Shown here one piece after another: positions 41,427 to 49,622 of a stretch of DNA of 64,000 nucleotides. Source of the DNA: Alteromonas halophila (lineage in GTDB: Bacteria; Pseudomonadota; Gammaproteobacteria; Enterobacterales; Alteromonadaceae). The DNA lies in the NCBI RefSeq assembly GCF_014651815.1, contig NZ_BMXP01000002.1, positions 1-64,000 of the forward strand, given 5' to 3'. Under the pieces are notes generated by a model that was given only the letters and a program-made list of their open reading frames with translations, was not told the origin of the DNA and made no database searches. The translations under genes and the position numbers were made by a program. How positions within the stretch are numbered: the first letter of the stretch is position 1; every line of letters begins with the position of its first letter.

Positions 41427-41717
41427 ATGAATTGGCTATTACTGGTACTGACATTCGTATTGCTCTCGCCGCTTCCGGCTGCGAGCTGGGAGTCTAGTGC
41501 CTTATCCGATCAGTGGGCTGATACCACACTGGTTGTGGCGAGTGACGGTTTCGAGCGTGATTGTGCAGATAGAGACAGTGACAGCGATGATGCGCTCATC
41601 GCGGCGGATCTGTCCAGGTACACTGGCTATGCACTGCGCGCTGCCTCGCCGATAGTAGCGTGTACGCACAGCCAGCACGCCGGACAATATGCTATCAGAG
41701 CACCTCCATACGCCTGA
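41427..41717 (+). CDS. Small exported protein of unknown function
   Basis: This 96-residue frame has an AGAGGT ribosome site and a clear signal peptide (MNWLLLVLTFVLLSPLPAAS), and then an acidic, Ser/Asp-rich mature part (DRDSDSDDALI) with two cysteines (DCADR and VACTH). I recognise no family. The good start signals argue that it is real. Confidence 0.5.
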   Translation: MNWLLLVLTFVLLSPLPAASWESSALSDQWADTTLVVASDGFERDCADRDSDSDDALIAADLSRYTGYALRAASPIVACTHSQHAGQYAIRAPPYA

Positions 41718-41778
41718 TTAATCTCAAAAAAACTGCGCTTATGCGCGCTGAATATGATTAATCAACGGAGGCATTTCT

Positions 41779-42339
41779 ATGCATTCTTTACCCCTGTATA
41801 AAACTGAAACCATCGACAAGCTGGCGTGGCCGGTAGTGTCACGTACTGTCAGTCTGCTTTCTCCGGCAATGTCAGTATTTACTGACTTTAAACACCATAT
41901 GCCTCATGTTATTGACGAGCAGGCCCCGGCGACCAAACTGGAAAAAATCATGATGCAGGCCCATGTCAAAATGATGCTGGTGATGGATCATCAGGGCCGG
42001 TTTATCGGTATTGTGAGCAAAGATGATATTGACGATCAGAAAATCATGCAAAAGGTCTCGGCCGGACTTGATCGCGACAGCCTCAAAGTCAGTGACTTTA
42101 TGCGTACCAAGACCTCGCTGATGGCATTCGACTTTGACGAACTCACCCGCTCGACGGTGGGTGACGTTGTGGAAACCCTTAAAGATAACCAGCGCCATCA
42201 CTGTCTGGTACTGGACCGGCATAACCATGAGGTCAGAGGGGTGATGAGTGTCAGTGATATTGCCAGGCAGCTACAGCTGCCTATTGATATCTCGCAACGA
42301 CCCTCATTTTCCCGTCTGAGTAAAGTGATTGCGGTGTAA
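41779..42339 (+). CDS. CBS-domain pair protein
   Basis: The 186-residue soluble protein holds two CBS motifs: EQAPATKLEKIMMQAHVKMM with VMDHQGRFIGIVSKDDI, and the second with VGDVVETLKDNQRHHCLVLD and HEVRGVMSVSDIARQL. CBS pairs bind adenine nucleotides and usually regulate. It has a good GGAGG site and stands in a small island of plus-strand genes. The partner is unknown. Confidence 0.8.
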   Translation: MHSLPLYKTETIDKLAWPVVSRTVSLLSPAMSVFTDFKHHMPHVIDEQAPATKLEKIMMQAHVKMMLVMDHQGRFIGIVSKDDIDDQKIMQKVSAGLDRDSLKVSDFMRTKTSLMAFDFDELTRSTVGDVVETLKDNQRHHCLVLDRHNHEVRGVMSVSDIARQLQLPIDISQRPSFSRLSKVIAV

Positions 42340-42344
42340 ATCAA

Positions 42345-42364
42345 GCGGGTGCGCAAGCGCCCGC
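42345..42364 (+). terminator. Possible hairpin after the CBS gene
   Basis: GCGGGTGC and GCGCCCGC pair around GCAA a few bases after the stop. There is no T-run. Confidence 0.3.
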
Positions 42365-42549
42365 ATGCTCCCCAAACTGCACTCAGCGTAATGTTGGTAG
42401 ACTGTGTTGTTGATATAAATACCTCAACGGCATTCCGGTTGTGTCACGCGCAACGGCTAATTCATGCAAAAATAACAGTTTTAGCCATTATGGAACGAAT
42501 TTCGCTTTGTACTCTCTAACGGTTACTGACTAATTATGCAGGGCGAAAC

Positions 42550-42957
42550 ATGCAATCTGCCACCTACCCTCCGGCAGTCCTGACCAAAGCCTTCACATGG
42601 GCGTATGAGGAACTGGGACTAAATACAGCAGAAGCAGCACATATGCTGGGCCTCAGTGATACTGCATTGCAACAGACGGCGCTGGTTGGCTTTCCTGGCG
42701 ACAGTCCGCAAACGTCGGTGCAACTCGCCTTTATTCGCTTTTATTATCAATTGATTACCGTTTTTTCCGGCGACTCAGACCGGATGCGGAGTTGGTTTCA
42801 TAATCACCATGATGCGATCAATACAACACCCAAAGCAATCTGTGATAGTCAGGAAGGCATTGCCCGTTTATATGCAATTCTTACCGGCGCTGACGTGGTG
42901 CCGATAAATGACCGGCAGGACACTGCGTCACGAGTGCAACGACAGGAAGTCAGCTAA
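42550..42957 (+). CDS. DUF2384 (Xre/MbcA/ParS-type) antitoxin homologue without a visible toxin
   Basis: The 135-residue protein has a small N-terminal helical region (AYEELGLNTAEAAHMLGLSD, HTH-like) and a DUF2384 domain (QLAFIRFYYQLITVFSGDSD, RSWFHNHHDAINTTPKAI and EGIARLYAIL), the toxin-binding domain of Xre/MbcA/ParS antitoxins. These normally sit beside a RES-domain toxin; none is here (the next gene is a minus-strand hydrolase). It is the intact relative of the relic at 1799-2014. It may be a solitary regulator. Confidence 0.7.
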   Translation: MQSATYPPAVLTKAFTWAYEELGLNTAEAAHMLGLSDTALQQTALVGFPGDSPQTSVQLAFIRFYYQLITVFSGDSDRMRSWFHNHHDAINTTPKAICDSQEGIARLYAILTGADVVPINDRQDTASRVQRQEVS

Positions 42958-42985
42958 GTATCGCACAATAATAGTGCTGATCCTC

Positions 42986-43948
42986 TCAGGCTTTCTGTGC
43001 AGCCTCGTCGCTCACCCGCGCGATTAAAGATGTGCACTCATCCACAGCGGTAATCGGAAGCATATGCCCCTTGCCTTCCAGCAATACATAATGTGCCTCT
43101 GGCAACAACTTCTGCATATGGCCCATATGAAGGCGGTGCGATAATATTCGATCGCCATCTCCGTAAATTACCCCCACCGGACAGGTAATGGCATGATAGT
43201 GCTGGTACTGGCTGTAAAGACTTCGCTGGGCACTGGCAAGATCGCTACTGGCCGCGAAGAAGGACGCCGAGTGCATCGATAACGCGCCACCGTAGTCACT
43301 GGCAAATCCCGTATGAGGTAGTTCGGGGGCAAATATGGCGCTGACCTGTTGCTGTGAATAGCGTTTTCTAAAGGTAGAGAGCAAAAACTTAGCGGCAAAC
43401 AGTCTTACCCAGGCGCGCTTTAACGCCCATCTGGTAAAGCCTGATACACGAATATTAAGCGGCGCCGCCAGCGGGCAGAGTAGTGCCAGACCGGCAACAT
43501 AGTGAGGAAACTGCAGCGCCATGTTCAGTGCGATCCCCCCTCCCATCGAATGACCAACAATTATGGCGGGCGGAATATTTTCCTTATCCATCCATTCAAC
43601 CAGCATGCGTGACTGCTCTTCAAAACTGGAATCGGTATCAAAAAGGCGTTGAGCATGCCCGCTGCCGGGCCTGTCGACACAGTAGACCGTGTATGTGGCA
43701 CTGAGCCTTTTTTCCAGCGCCGCAAAATTGTGCAGATTACCAGCCAGACCATGGATGAGAATAAGGGGTGGCTTGGCATTCTCTGTGGTGTCGGGTTGCA
43801 CGCAGGACCAGTGGATAGCGCCGCCAGCAACCGGCGTTAACTGACCCCTGGCCGGGTAACTGCGAATTAACTGGCGATCGACAAAACGGGTATAAAGGAA
43901 CCCGACACAAAAAATAGCAGTAACAAGAATAATCAGGGCGGCGACCAT
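42986..43948 (-). CDS. Alpha/beta hydrolase, membrane-anchored
   Basis: The 320-residue protein has an N-terminal membrane anchor (ALIILVTAIFCVGFLYTRF), the oxyanion HGLAGNLHNF, nucleophile elbow GHSMGGG (Ser in the motif), acid GDGDRIL and catalytic His in GKGHMLPI. The fold is certain, the substrate not. It is convergent with the DUF2384 gene; no operon partner. Confidence 0.85.
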   Translation of the reverse strand: MVAALIILVTAIFCVGFLYTRFVDRQLIRSYPARGQLTPVAGGAIHWSCVQPDTTENAKPPLILIHGLAGNLHNFAALEKRLSATYTVYCVDRPGSGHAQRLFDTDSSFEEQSRMLVEWMDKENIPPAIIVGHSMGGGIALNMALQFPHYVAGLALLCPLAAPLNIRVSGFTRWALKRAWVRLFAAKFLLSTFRKRYSQQQVSAIFAPELPHTGFASDYGGALSMHSASFFAASSDLASAQRSLYSQYQHYHAITCPVGVIYGDGDRILSHRLHMGHMQKLLPEAHYVLLEGKGHMLPITAVDECTSLIARVSDEAAQKA

Positions 43949-44061
43949 GCTAAGGATCCACAGCGTTTTTTGTTACGCTACGGGCGTTGGGAGCGATAGT
44001 CAATGAACTGATTTACGGTCATTGCCATAGTACATTTTAGAAAAGGACAATTAGGATAAGT

Positions 44062-44475
44062 ATGATTACCATTACCCGGTCTGTTCATATTGCAGATGCC
44101 GAGGTAGAGATGCACGCGGTCAGAGCACAAGGGGCAGGCGGACAAAATGTTAATAAGGTGAACTCTGCCATTCACCTTCGCTTTGACGTGCACGCCTCAT
44201 CACTGCCTGAGCACTTAAAAGAACGCCTGCTGGCGCGCCAGGATAACCGTCTGACAGATGACGGAACCTTTGTTCTTAAAGCACAGCGCTTCAGAACCCA
44301 GGAGCAGAATCGCATAGATGCAATCGAGCGCTTACAGGCATGGTTAGCAGGTGCCACGCGAACACAGAAAAAGCGCAAACCTACCCGAGTTCCGAAAGGT
44401 GCCAGGCGGCGCCGAAAGGAGGCAAAGAAAAAACAAAGTCAGACAAAAGCGCTCAGAAAGAAAGTGGATTTTTAA
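44062..44475 (+). CDS. arfB: Peptidyl-tRNA hydrolase ArfB (YaeJ), ribosome rescue
   Basis: The 137-residue protein carries the release-factor GGQ motif at residues 26-28 (RAQGAGGQNVNKVNSAIHL) and a long basic C-terminal tail (KKRKPTRVPKGARRRR...KKVDF) that enters the empty mRNA channel of stalled ribosomes. This combination defines ArfB. It frees ribosomes stuck without a stop codon. The ATG at 44062 is well placed. Confidence 0.92.
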   Translation: MITITRSVHIADAEVEMHAVRAQGAGGQNVNKVNSAIHLRFDVHASSLPEHLKERLLARQDNRLTDDGTFVLKAQRFRTQEQNRIDAIERLQAWLAGATRTQKKRKPTRVPKGARRRRKEAKKKQSQTKALRKKVDF

Positions 44476-44554
44476 GTATCACTCCAGTAGGATCCACCGC
44501 GCTTACGCACGCGTAGACGCGTACCAGGGTACCCAACAATGGATTGTTGATATC

Positions 44555-44815
44555 GTGTTTAACGTCAAATTAAAGTGGAATTCAGCCTTGTCTCATCAAA
44601 ACCTCATCCCCTGCCTGCTATTCTGTGGGATCCTGTTGGTCATCGCGACAAACATGCCGGCCTCACCAGGCATTCAACAGCCAGTTGAAACCATCACCCA
44701 GACCACCGCCTCTGGGCAACGAACGGAATCGTCTGTATCCGGGAAGCTCTCGCATGCTGAGTGGGAATCCGGTCCATATCCAGCGCAGCCTACATTTGAT
44801 GCGGTAATGCCCTGA
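44555..44815 (+). CDS. Possible small membrane-anchored protein, unknown
   Basis: A GTG at 44555 opens an 86-residue frame with one hydrophobic helix (NLIPCLLFCGILLVIATNM) followed by a Ser/Thr/Pro-rich part (ESSVSGKLSHAEWESGPYPA). There is no good ribosome binding site, but the helix position and amino-acid make-up look protein-like, and the frame fills the gap between arfB and the convergent MFS gene. The family is not recognised. Confidence 0.35.
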   Translation: MFNVKLKWNSALSHQNLIPCLLFCGILLVIATNMPASPGIQQPVETITQTTASGQRTESSVSGKLSHAEWESGPYPAQPTFDAVMP

Positions 44816-44829
44816 TAACGGACAGGGAG

Positions 44830-46041
44830 TTAGTCTGGCCGGTCAGATCGCTGGGCCACTGATGCCTGACGCAAAGCGCCCAGCACCAACAATGAAAAGC
44901 CAATCAGTAAGCCACTGGCACATAAAAACGGCAAACGCTCTGTCTGGCCATACAGCAGTGCCGCTATTGGCGGTCCGACGATATAGCCCATTGCCGGTGA
45001 GGCGGTGATCATACCTGTTACCGTCGCCTGACGCTTCGGGTCACAGTAACTGGTCGCGACGGCGGCAATTGACGGATAAGCCATGCCCATGCCGGTTCCG
45101 AGTATTGCCATGGCGATGTATAGTACTGTAAGCGTCTGATGTATATACATTAACAGGTAGCCCGCAGCAATCAGTGGCAAAGACAGATAAATAAGGCTTT
45201 GCGGCCTGAAAATACTACGCTGAACGACGCCAAACTGCACAGTAAGTGACGCAATGGCCATACTCATCATGGCAAATCCCACATGCTGCGCGGCGGCGAC
45301 CGTAGAGTAGCCATACTCGTCGATAAAGAAAAAGCCCAGGGTCTGCTGCATCATAGCCATGGCACAAAACAGGCTGGCACAGGCACCAATCATCACCGGT
45401 GTAATACGACGTACTGCCCCCGCCCGACCACTCGGTTTCTCCGAAGTGTCCGGAACGGCTGCCTGACCAGGCAAGGGGGGGAGCTTTGCCCAAATCAATA
45501 ACAATGCCGCAAAGGTAAGCAGGACAATGGAATAAAGCGGCGTCAGCAATCCAAAGCTGGCCAGTGCTCCAGCATAGGCCGGACCCACCACCTGACCAAG
45601 GTTATTGGCCGAGGTTACTTTACTTATCGCCTTGACCCGCTCAGTCGGTGAGCTCACAGCAATGGCATAGCCCACTGCGGCAGGCGGCGTTGCTGACATG
45701 ATTGTTGACTGCAGACTTCGCGCTGTAAGTAAAGCTACGAACAATACAGTGCCCGACAGGATGTTGAGATAACCAAGCGACCACATGCCAGCAAACAACA
45801 AGGTACCCAGCGTGTAGCCGGTCAGCCCCATCATTAGTGTGCGTTTAAAGCCGTGTCGGCGCGCAAACCGACTCCAGAAGGTCGTGCCCAGCGCAAAGAT
45901 ACAGGCTGAACTGGACATAATGACAGCGACCTGAAACTCGCTCAGACTGGCATCTCTGCCGAGAGAGGGCAGCGTTGTCAGCATGACACTCTGACCAATA
46001 GCCGTAGCCAGCAGAGCGCAGAATAAGAGTCGGAATGCCAT
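44830..46041 (-). CDS. MFS transporter (drug/H+ antiporter-like)
   Basis: The 403-residue protein has 12 predicted membrane segments and the MFS loop-2/3-type motif ARRHGFKRTLMMGL, plus GMGMAYPSIAAVATSYCDPK and TGMITASPAMGYIVGPPIAA in the second half (an antiporter motif C-like GxxxGPxxG). It is probably an efflux protein of the DHA1 type. The ATG at 46041 gives the standard N-terminus; the frame extends upstream through a terminator, so the earlier start is wrong. Confidence 0.8.
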   Translation of the reverse strand: MAFRLLFCALLATAIGQSVMLTTLPSLGRDASLSEFQVAVIMSSSACIFALGTTFWSRFARRHGFKRTLMMGLTGYTLGTLLFAGMWSLGYLNILSGTVLFVALLTARSLQSTIMSATPPAAVGYAIAVSSPTERVKAISKVTSANNLGQVVGPAYAGALASFGLLTPLYSIVLLTFAALLLIWAKLPPLPGQAAVPDTSEKPSGRAGAVRRITPVMIGACASLFCAMAMMQQTLGFFFIDEYGYSTVAAAQHVGFAMMSMAIASLTVQFGVVQRSIFRPQSLIYLSLPLIAAGYLLMYIHQTLTVLYIAMAILGTGMGMAYPSIAAVATSYCDPKRQATVTGMITASPAMGYIVGPPIAALLYGQTERLPFLCASGLLIGFSLLVLGALRQASVAQRSDRPD

Positions 46042-46126
46042 GATAAAGAAAACCTGAAGATTCAAAAGACAACGTATTTTGGCGGCTTGAGGCCAGAATA
46101 CGGCCGAAAGTGTAACATAGCCTGAT

Positions 46127-46153
46127 AAAAAAAAGCCCGCCAATAAGGCGGGC
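46127..46153 (-). terminator. Intrinsic terminator of a minus-strand transcript starting upstream of it
   Basis: On the minus strand GCCCGCC, five loop bases and GGCGGGC are followed by eight T (plus-strand A 46127-46134). It lies upstream of the MFS start and so must end a transcript from 46160-46600, where no ordinary gene is found. Confidence 0.85.
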
Positions 46154-46159
46154 AAAATA

Positions 46160-46285
46160 TCAGAGGTTTGTGAAGACCGTTTGAGGGTCTTCGAAGGGAG
46201 AGGCTGTTAGCATATTGCTAACCATTGCATTCAGGTCAGGCCCGGATGCGCCTCGAATGGCTACCGCGTCGGATAGCCCACACAT
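46160..46285 (-). ncRNA. Candidate structured small RNA, or 41-residue small protein gene
   Basis: The minus strand ahead of the terminator contains two more perfect hairpins: GTTAGCA-TAT-TGCTAAC (46206-46222) and GAAGACC-GTTTGAG-GGTCTTC (46172-46192, plus-strand coordinates). Between them is a C-rich single strand (CCTCTCCCTT) that could pair with ribosome binding sites. The stretch also holds a 41-codon frame, ATG at 46283-46285, beginning MCGLSDAVAIRGASGPDLN and ending DPQTVFTNL, stopping right before the terminator, but with no Shine-Dalgarno. Either a regulatory RNA or a small protein would explain the lone terminator; I cannot decide. Confidence 0.5.
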
Positions 46286-46637
46286 GAATCAGGGGAAACA
46301 CACATGAAGTTCCTGATTACTACTCATTTGCAATTAATAGGTTGCGAAACCTGTGCCAGCCCGGTCTGAAATTGAAGTTTCTAATTTAAGTAATTGTAAA
46401 ATAAGAAAAAAATATAAGTGTTTGGGGTGGTGTGGTATGCGCGCAGGTCGGTAGGATATTGAGGACTGAGAACATTTTTCACATTGGTGTGTCGTATTTT
46501 TCAGACACCCTGAAAAGAAAGGCCAGCCTGTGTATCCTTCGCTTGTCTGGATACGATTAGTTACGTTTATTTATTTTTACTTTTTGCGCTCAGCAACCAT
46601 ACTTAACGATCTCTGATGTTTATATGTGGAGGTGCGT
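46286..46637. other. Intergenic AT-rich stretch with likely promoters
   Basis: This holds no recognisable gene. It includes a small inverted repeat GGTTGCGAAACC (46338-46349) and AT-rich runs around 46380-46420 that could be the promoter of the minus-strand RNA, and the upstream region of the small gene at 46638. Confidence 0.35.
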
Positions 46638-46817
46638 ATGTTGTACCGAATCATTGCCATTATGTTTTGTCTGGTCGCGTCCGTTGCATGCTACGCGATG
46701 GGGCAGCATGCAGGTATCGTGATTTTTGTGCTCCTGGGTGTGATGTTTGAAATGATATTTTGGATCGCACTGACGCGCCGCTCTCAGCCTGTGGTGAAAA
46801 CACCGAAAACCTATTGA
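46638..46817 (+). CDS. Small two-helix membrane protein
   Basis: The 59-residue product (MLYRIIAIMFCLVASVACYA, then a second helix IVIFVLLGVMFEMIFWIAL and a basic tail) has a perfect GGAGG six bases before the ATG. It is probably translated; the family is unknown. Confidence 0.6.
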   Translation: MLYRIIAIMFCLVASVACYAMGQHAGIVIFVLLGVMFEMIFWIALTRRSQPVVKTPKTY

Positions 46818-46972
46818 AACGTAACGACCCGGGCACGATCGCTAATGTGGTGCCGGCCGCCGTATACACGATAGTGAAAGGCTGACGAACTTCTGCACAG
46901 CCATGCGGCTTTTCTGGACATACAAAGTAACGTACGCTTTATCTCAGGCGTATTTTGAGTGCACGTTTCACC

Positions 46973-47743
46973 ATGGACCCCCTGCTGACAATTCTGACCG
47001 CTGGAGGCGAAATATCAGCGTCTACCGCGATACTGCTGATAGGGCTTTCGGCGCTGACCTCGCTGTTAACGGCGACTCTTGGCGCCGGGGGCGGCATGCT
47101 GCTACTGGCTGTGATGGCGTCTGTCGTTCCACTGTCGGCACTGATCCCCGTGCATGGTCTGGTGCAACTTGGCTCTAATGCAAACCGGGCACTGATGACC
47201 TGGTCGCACATTGATGTGAAACTGCTGTGTTACTTTTCCATTGGTGCGCTGCTCGGCGCGATCCTGGCCAGTTTTATTGTCGTGCAGTTACCGCTCCTAT
47301 TTATTCAGGTGGCTGTTGCAGGCTTTATCCTGTTTCTGGTGTGGGGCGGCAAGCCGAAAGCACAGAATACGGGTACGTCTGGCAGAATTCTGGCAGGCTT
47401 AACTACCACTGTGATCACTATGTTTGTTGGCGCGACGGGACCGCTGGTGGCAGCATTTGTGCATCGCAGCCAGAATACAAAGCTGCGGCTTACCGCAACG
47501 TTTGCCAGTTGTATGACCGTTCAGAATGTCCTCAAAGCCTTTGTATTTACCTTTATCGGTTTCTCATTCTGGCAATGGGCCGGACTGATTGGCGCAATGA
47601 TTGTAAGCGGCGCGCTGGGTACCTGGCTTGGCCTGCATGTTCTGCAAAAAATTCCGCTGCAGCGATTCGTGCTGTTATTCAAACTGGTGATTACGCTGCT
47701 TGCGCTGCGGTTACTTGTCGATGCGCTGCTGTCCTTAACTTAA
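46973..47743 (+). CDS. TauE/SafE family membrane exporter
   Basis: The 256-residue protein has eight hydrophobic helices in the two-fold repeat of TauE/SafE: ALTSLLTATLGAGGGMLLLA with IPVHGLVQLGSNANRA in the first half, GATGPLVAAFVHRS and LGTWLGLHVLQKIP in the second. The family exports small organosulfur or sulfite-like anions, but members vary. ATG at 46973 has no clear ribosome site; a TTG six codons before is possible. Confidence 0.8.
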   Translation: MDPLLTILTAGGEISASTAILLIGLSALTSLLTATLGAGGGMLLLAVMASVVPLSALIPVHGLVQLGSNANRALMTWSHIDVKLLCYFSIGALLGAILASFIVVQLPLLFIQVAVAGFILFLVWGGKPKAQNTGTSGRILAGLTTTVITMFVGATGPLVAAFVHRSQNTKLRLTATFASCMTVQNVLKAFVFTFIGFSFWQWAGLIGAMIVSGALGTWLGLHVLQKIPLQRFVLLFKLVITLLALRLLVDALLSLT

Positions 47744-47829
47744 ATCTGACAACTGGCCACTACGTCCGCGTATATCTCACACCTGTGCTAAGGTGAAAGA
47801 CAACATAAAAGTGATAAGTGAGGGGCGAC

Positions 47830-48762
47830 GTGCACGCACACCATCACGGGCACAATGATGACACAGACAGCGAACGAATCGGCTGGGCATTCTGGCTGAA
47901 TTTTGTATTTACTATCATTGAATTTATTGGTGGCTGGCTGACAAACAGTGTGGCCATTATGGCTGATGCCGTGCATGACTTGGGGGATTCGCTGTCTATT
48001 GGACTGGCCTGGATCTTAAGTAAACTGGGTCATCGCCGGGCAAATGACCGTTACTCGTACGGGTTTAAGCGACTGAGTCTGATGGGCGCGCTGATCAACG
48101 GCGTTATTCTGATTTTCGGCTCAGTCTGGATCATGACCGAAGCGATCCCCCGTCTGTTCGATCCGCAGATGCCCGTCACTGAAGGAATGATTGGCCTGGC
48201 GCTGCTTGGTATTGTGGTAAACGGCGTGGCGGCCTATAAGCTTCATGGCGGCCACACCATGAACGAAAAAGTACTGAACTGGCACCTGCTGGAAGACGCG
48301 TTGGGCTGGGTAGCGGTGCTTATTGTTGCCATTGTGCTGCAGTTTTATTCCTGGCCTGTATTGGATCCCCTGTTGTCGATAGGGTTCACGGCGTTCATTC
48401 TTATCAATGTGATTCGCTACGCGCTGCAAACCATTAAGCTGTTTTTACAGGGTGCGCCGGACCCCGCCTTACAAACTGAAATCCGAGATACTCTGCAAAG
48501 CATTCCGGAAGTGGCTGAGCTGCACCATGTGCACTTCTGGTCGCTCGACGGGGAGCATCATGTGCTGACTGCTCATCTTGTATTGTACAAAGACGCCGAC
48601 AGTAAGCAGTTAAGAGCGCTGAAATCAGCCGTCTCAGCACGTCTGGCGCCGTTTGATCTGGCTCACACCACCATAGAGTTTGAGATGCCCGGCGAGCCGT
48701 GTCGGGATGAGCCAGACGGTATAACACCAGAACAGGCTACAGCGCCTTCAGGATCAGACTGA
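47830..48762 (+). CDS. Cation diffusion facilitator (CzcD-like) metal exporter
   Basis: The 310-residue protein begins with a His-rich metal-binding segment (HAHHHGHNDD), has six helices and the CDF site in helix 2 and 5 (SVAIMADAVHDLGDSLSIGL and HLLEDALGWVAVLIVAIVL: HxxxD motifs), then a cytoplasmic domain (LHHVHFWSLDGEHHVLTAH). It exports Zn(II) or related ions in exchange for protons. A GTG at 47830 follows GAGGGG; GTG 47818 is the alternative. It overlaps the convergent TauE gene by 26 bases. Confidence 0.88.
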   Translation: MHAHHHGHNDDTDSERIGWAFWLNFVFTIIEFIGGWLTNSVAIMADAVHDLGDSLSIGLAWILSKLGHRRANDRYSYGFKRLSLMGALINGVILIFGSVWIMTEAIPRLFDPQMPVTEGMIGLALLGIVVNGVAAYKLHGGHTMNEKVLNWHLLEDALGWVAVLIVAIVLQFYSWPVLDPLLSIGFTAFILINVIRYALQTIKLFLQGAPDPALQTEIRDTLQSIPEVAELHHVHFWSLDGEHHVLTAHLVLYKDADSKQLRALKSAVSARLAPFDLAHTTIEFEMPGEPCRDEPDGITPEQATAPSGSD

Positions 48763-49483
48763 TGCCACTGGCAAACAGCATTATTATAGCCATTGTACGA
48801 ATATGGCTGGCTGCAATGAAGGTTGCCAGATAACGGGCAAAGCGGGTCGACAGCATCACCAGTGGAATAGCGGCTAGTGTGTACCAGAGTGTGGCAGTAT
48901 CAGGGATGGTGCCAAACGGCACCATGGCAAGACGGGCAATGGCCGAGATACTGAAAATTGCCAGCAGAGTGGCGCGAACCTGCTCTATTGTCCAGGGCTG
49001 GCGGTAACACTGGAAAATCACCGGTGGCCCGAACGTCGAAAACAGGCCGCCCAGAATGCCACCGATCGCCCCTGCGACGCCAAACTGCCAGCCACGGCTT
49101 TCGCGATTGAGGCCTTTTCGTTTGATCAGCAACAGTGCGCTGCAAACAATAATGCATACCCCAAGGATGAGCATCAGCATTTGCCGGTTTTGACCTGACA
49201 ACCACTCCAGCAGCCAAAAGCCCAGACCGATAGCTGGCAGCCCCAGAGCCAGCACCCACACCACCATGCGACGGTGTATATGCTGTCGCTGGCGAATCGC
49301 CAGCTCAGCGGCATTCACCAGGCTTAGCGCACTGATTAAAAATGCAGTCGTACTGACCGGTATGGCGGTAAACAGGGTGACGCTGGCAATCACGAACAAA
49401 CCAAATCCGAATCCGGTTAATGACTGGATAATGGTTGCCGCACTAAGCAGCAGTGACAGGGTAATTATTAGTTCAGCTGACAT
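48737..49483 (-). CDS. TauE/SafE family membrane protein (second copy)
   Basis: The 248-residue protein has the paired-repeat helices of the family (IIQSLTGFGFGLFVIASVTL, IGGILGGLFSTFGPPVIFQC). It is only distantly like the copy at 46973. Its substrate is unknown. It converges with the CDF gene. Confidence 0.8.
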   Translation of the reverse strand: MSAELIITLSLLLSAATIIQSLTGFGFGLFVIASVTLFTAIPVSTTAFLISALSLVNAAELAIRQRQHIHRRMVVWVLALGLPAIGLGFWLLEWLSGQNRQMLMLILGVCIIVCSALLLIKRKGLNRESRGWQFGVAGAIGGILGGLFSTFGPPVIFQCYRQPWTIEQVRATLLAIFSISAIARLAMVPFGTIPDTATLWYTLAAIPLVMLSTRFARYLATFIAASHIRTMAIIMLFASGISLILKAL

Positions 49484-49542
49484 CTGACTCGCGCAAGGTG
49501 GTATTGGTAAAACAGCGCGCAGTGTACGGTATGCGTTAGTAA

Positions 49543-49576
49543 AAAGAAAACGCCGACCCGAATCGAGTCAGCGTTT
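49543..49576 (-). terminator. Terminator of the GH3 transcript
   Basis: On the minus strand AAACGCTGAC and GTCGGCGTTT pair around a nine-base loop (one mismatch) and are followed by TCTTTTT, about 50 bases after the GH3 stop. Confidence 0.75.
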
Positions 49577-49622
49577 AAGGCCTCAGGAAGAGAGAGGTGG
49601 ACCGGCCATCAACACGGCAACC

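Noticed and set aside
44351-44815. 154-codon frame overlapping arfB
   Set aside because: Its first half is an out-of-frame reading of arfB; only the part after 44555 might be a separate small gene.
46133-46155. N-terminal extension of the MFS gene to 46155
   Set aside because: It would translate through the terminator stem and U-run; the ATG at 46041 gives the normal MFS start.
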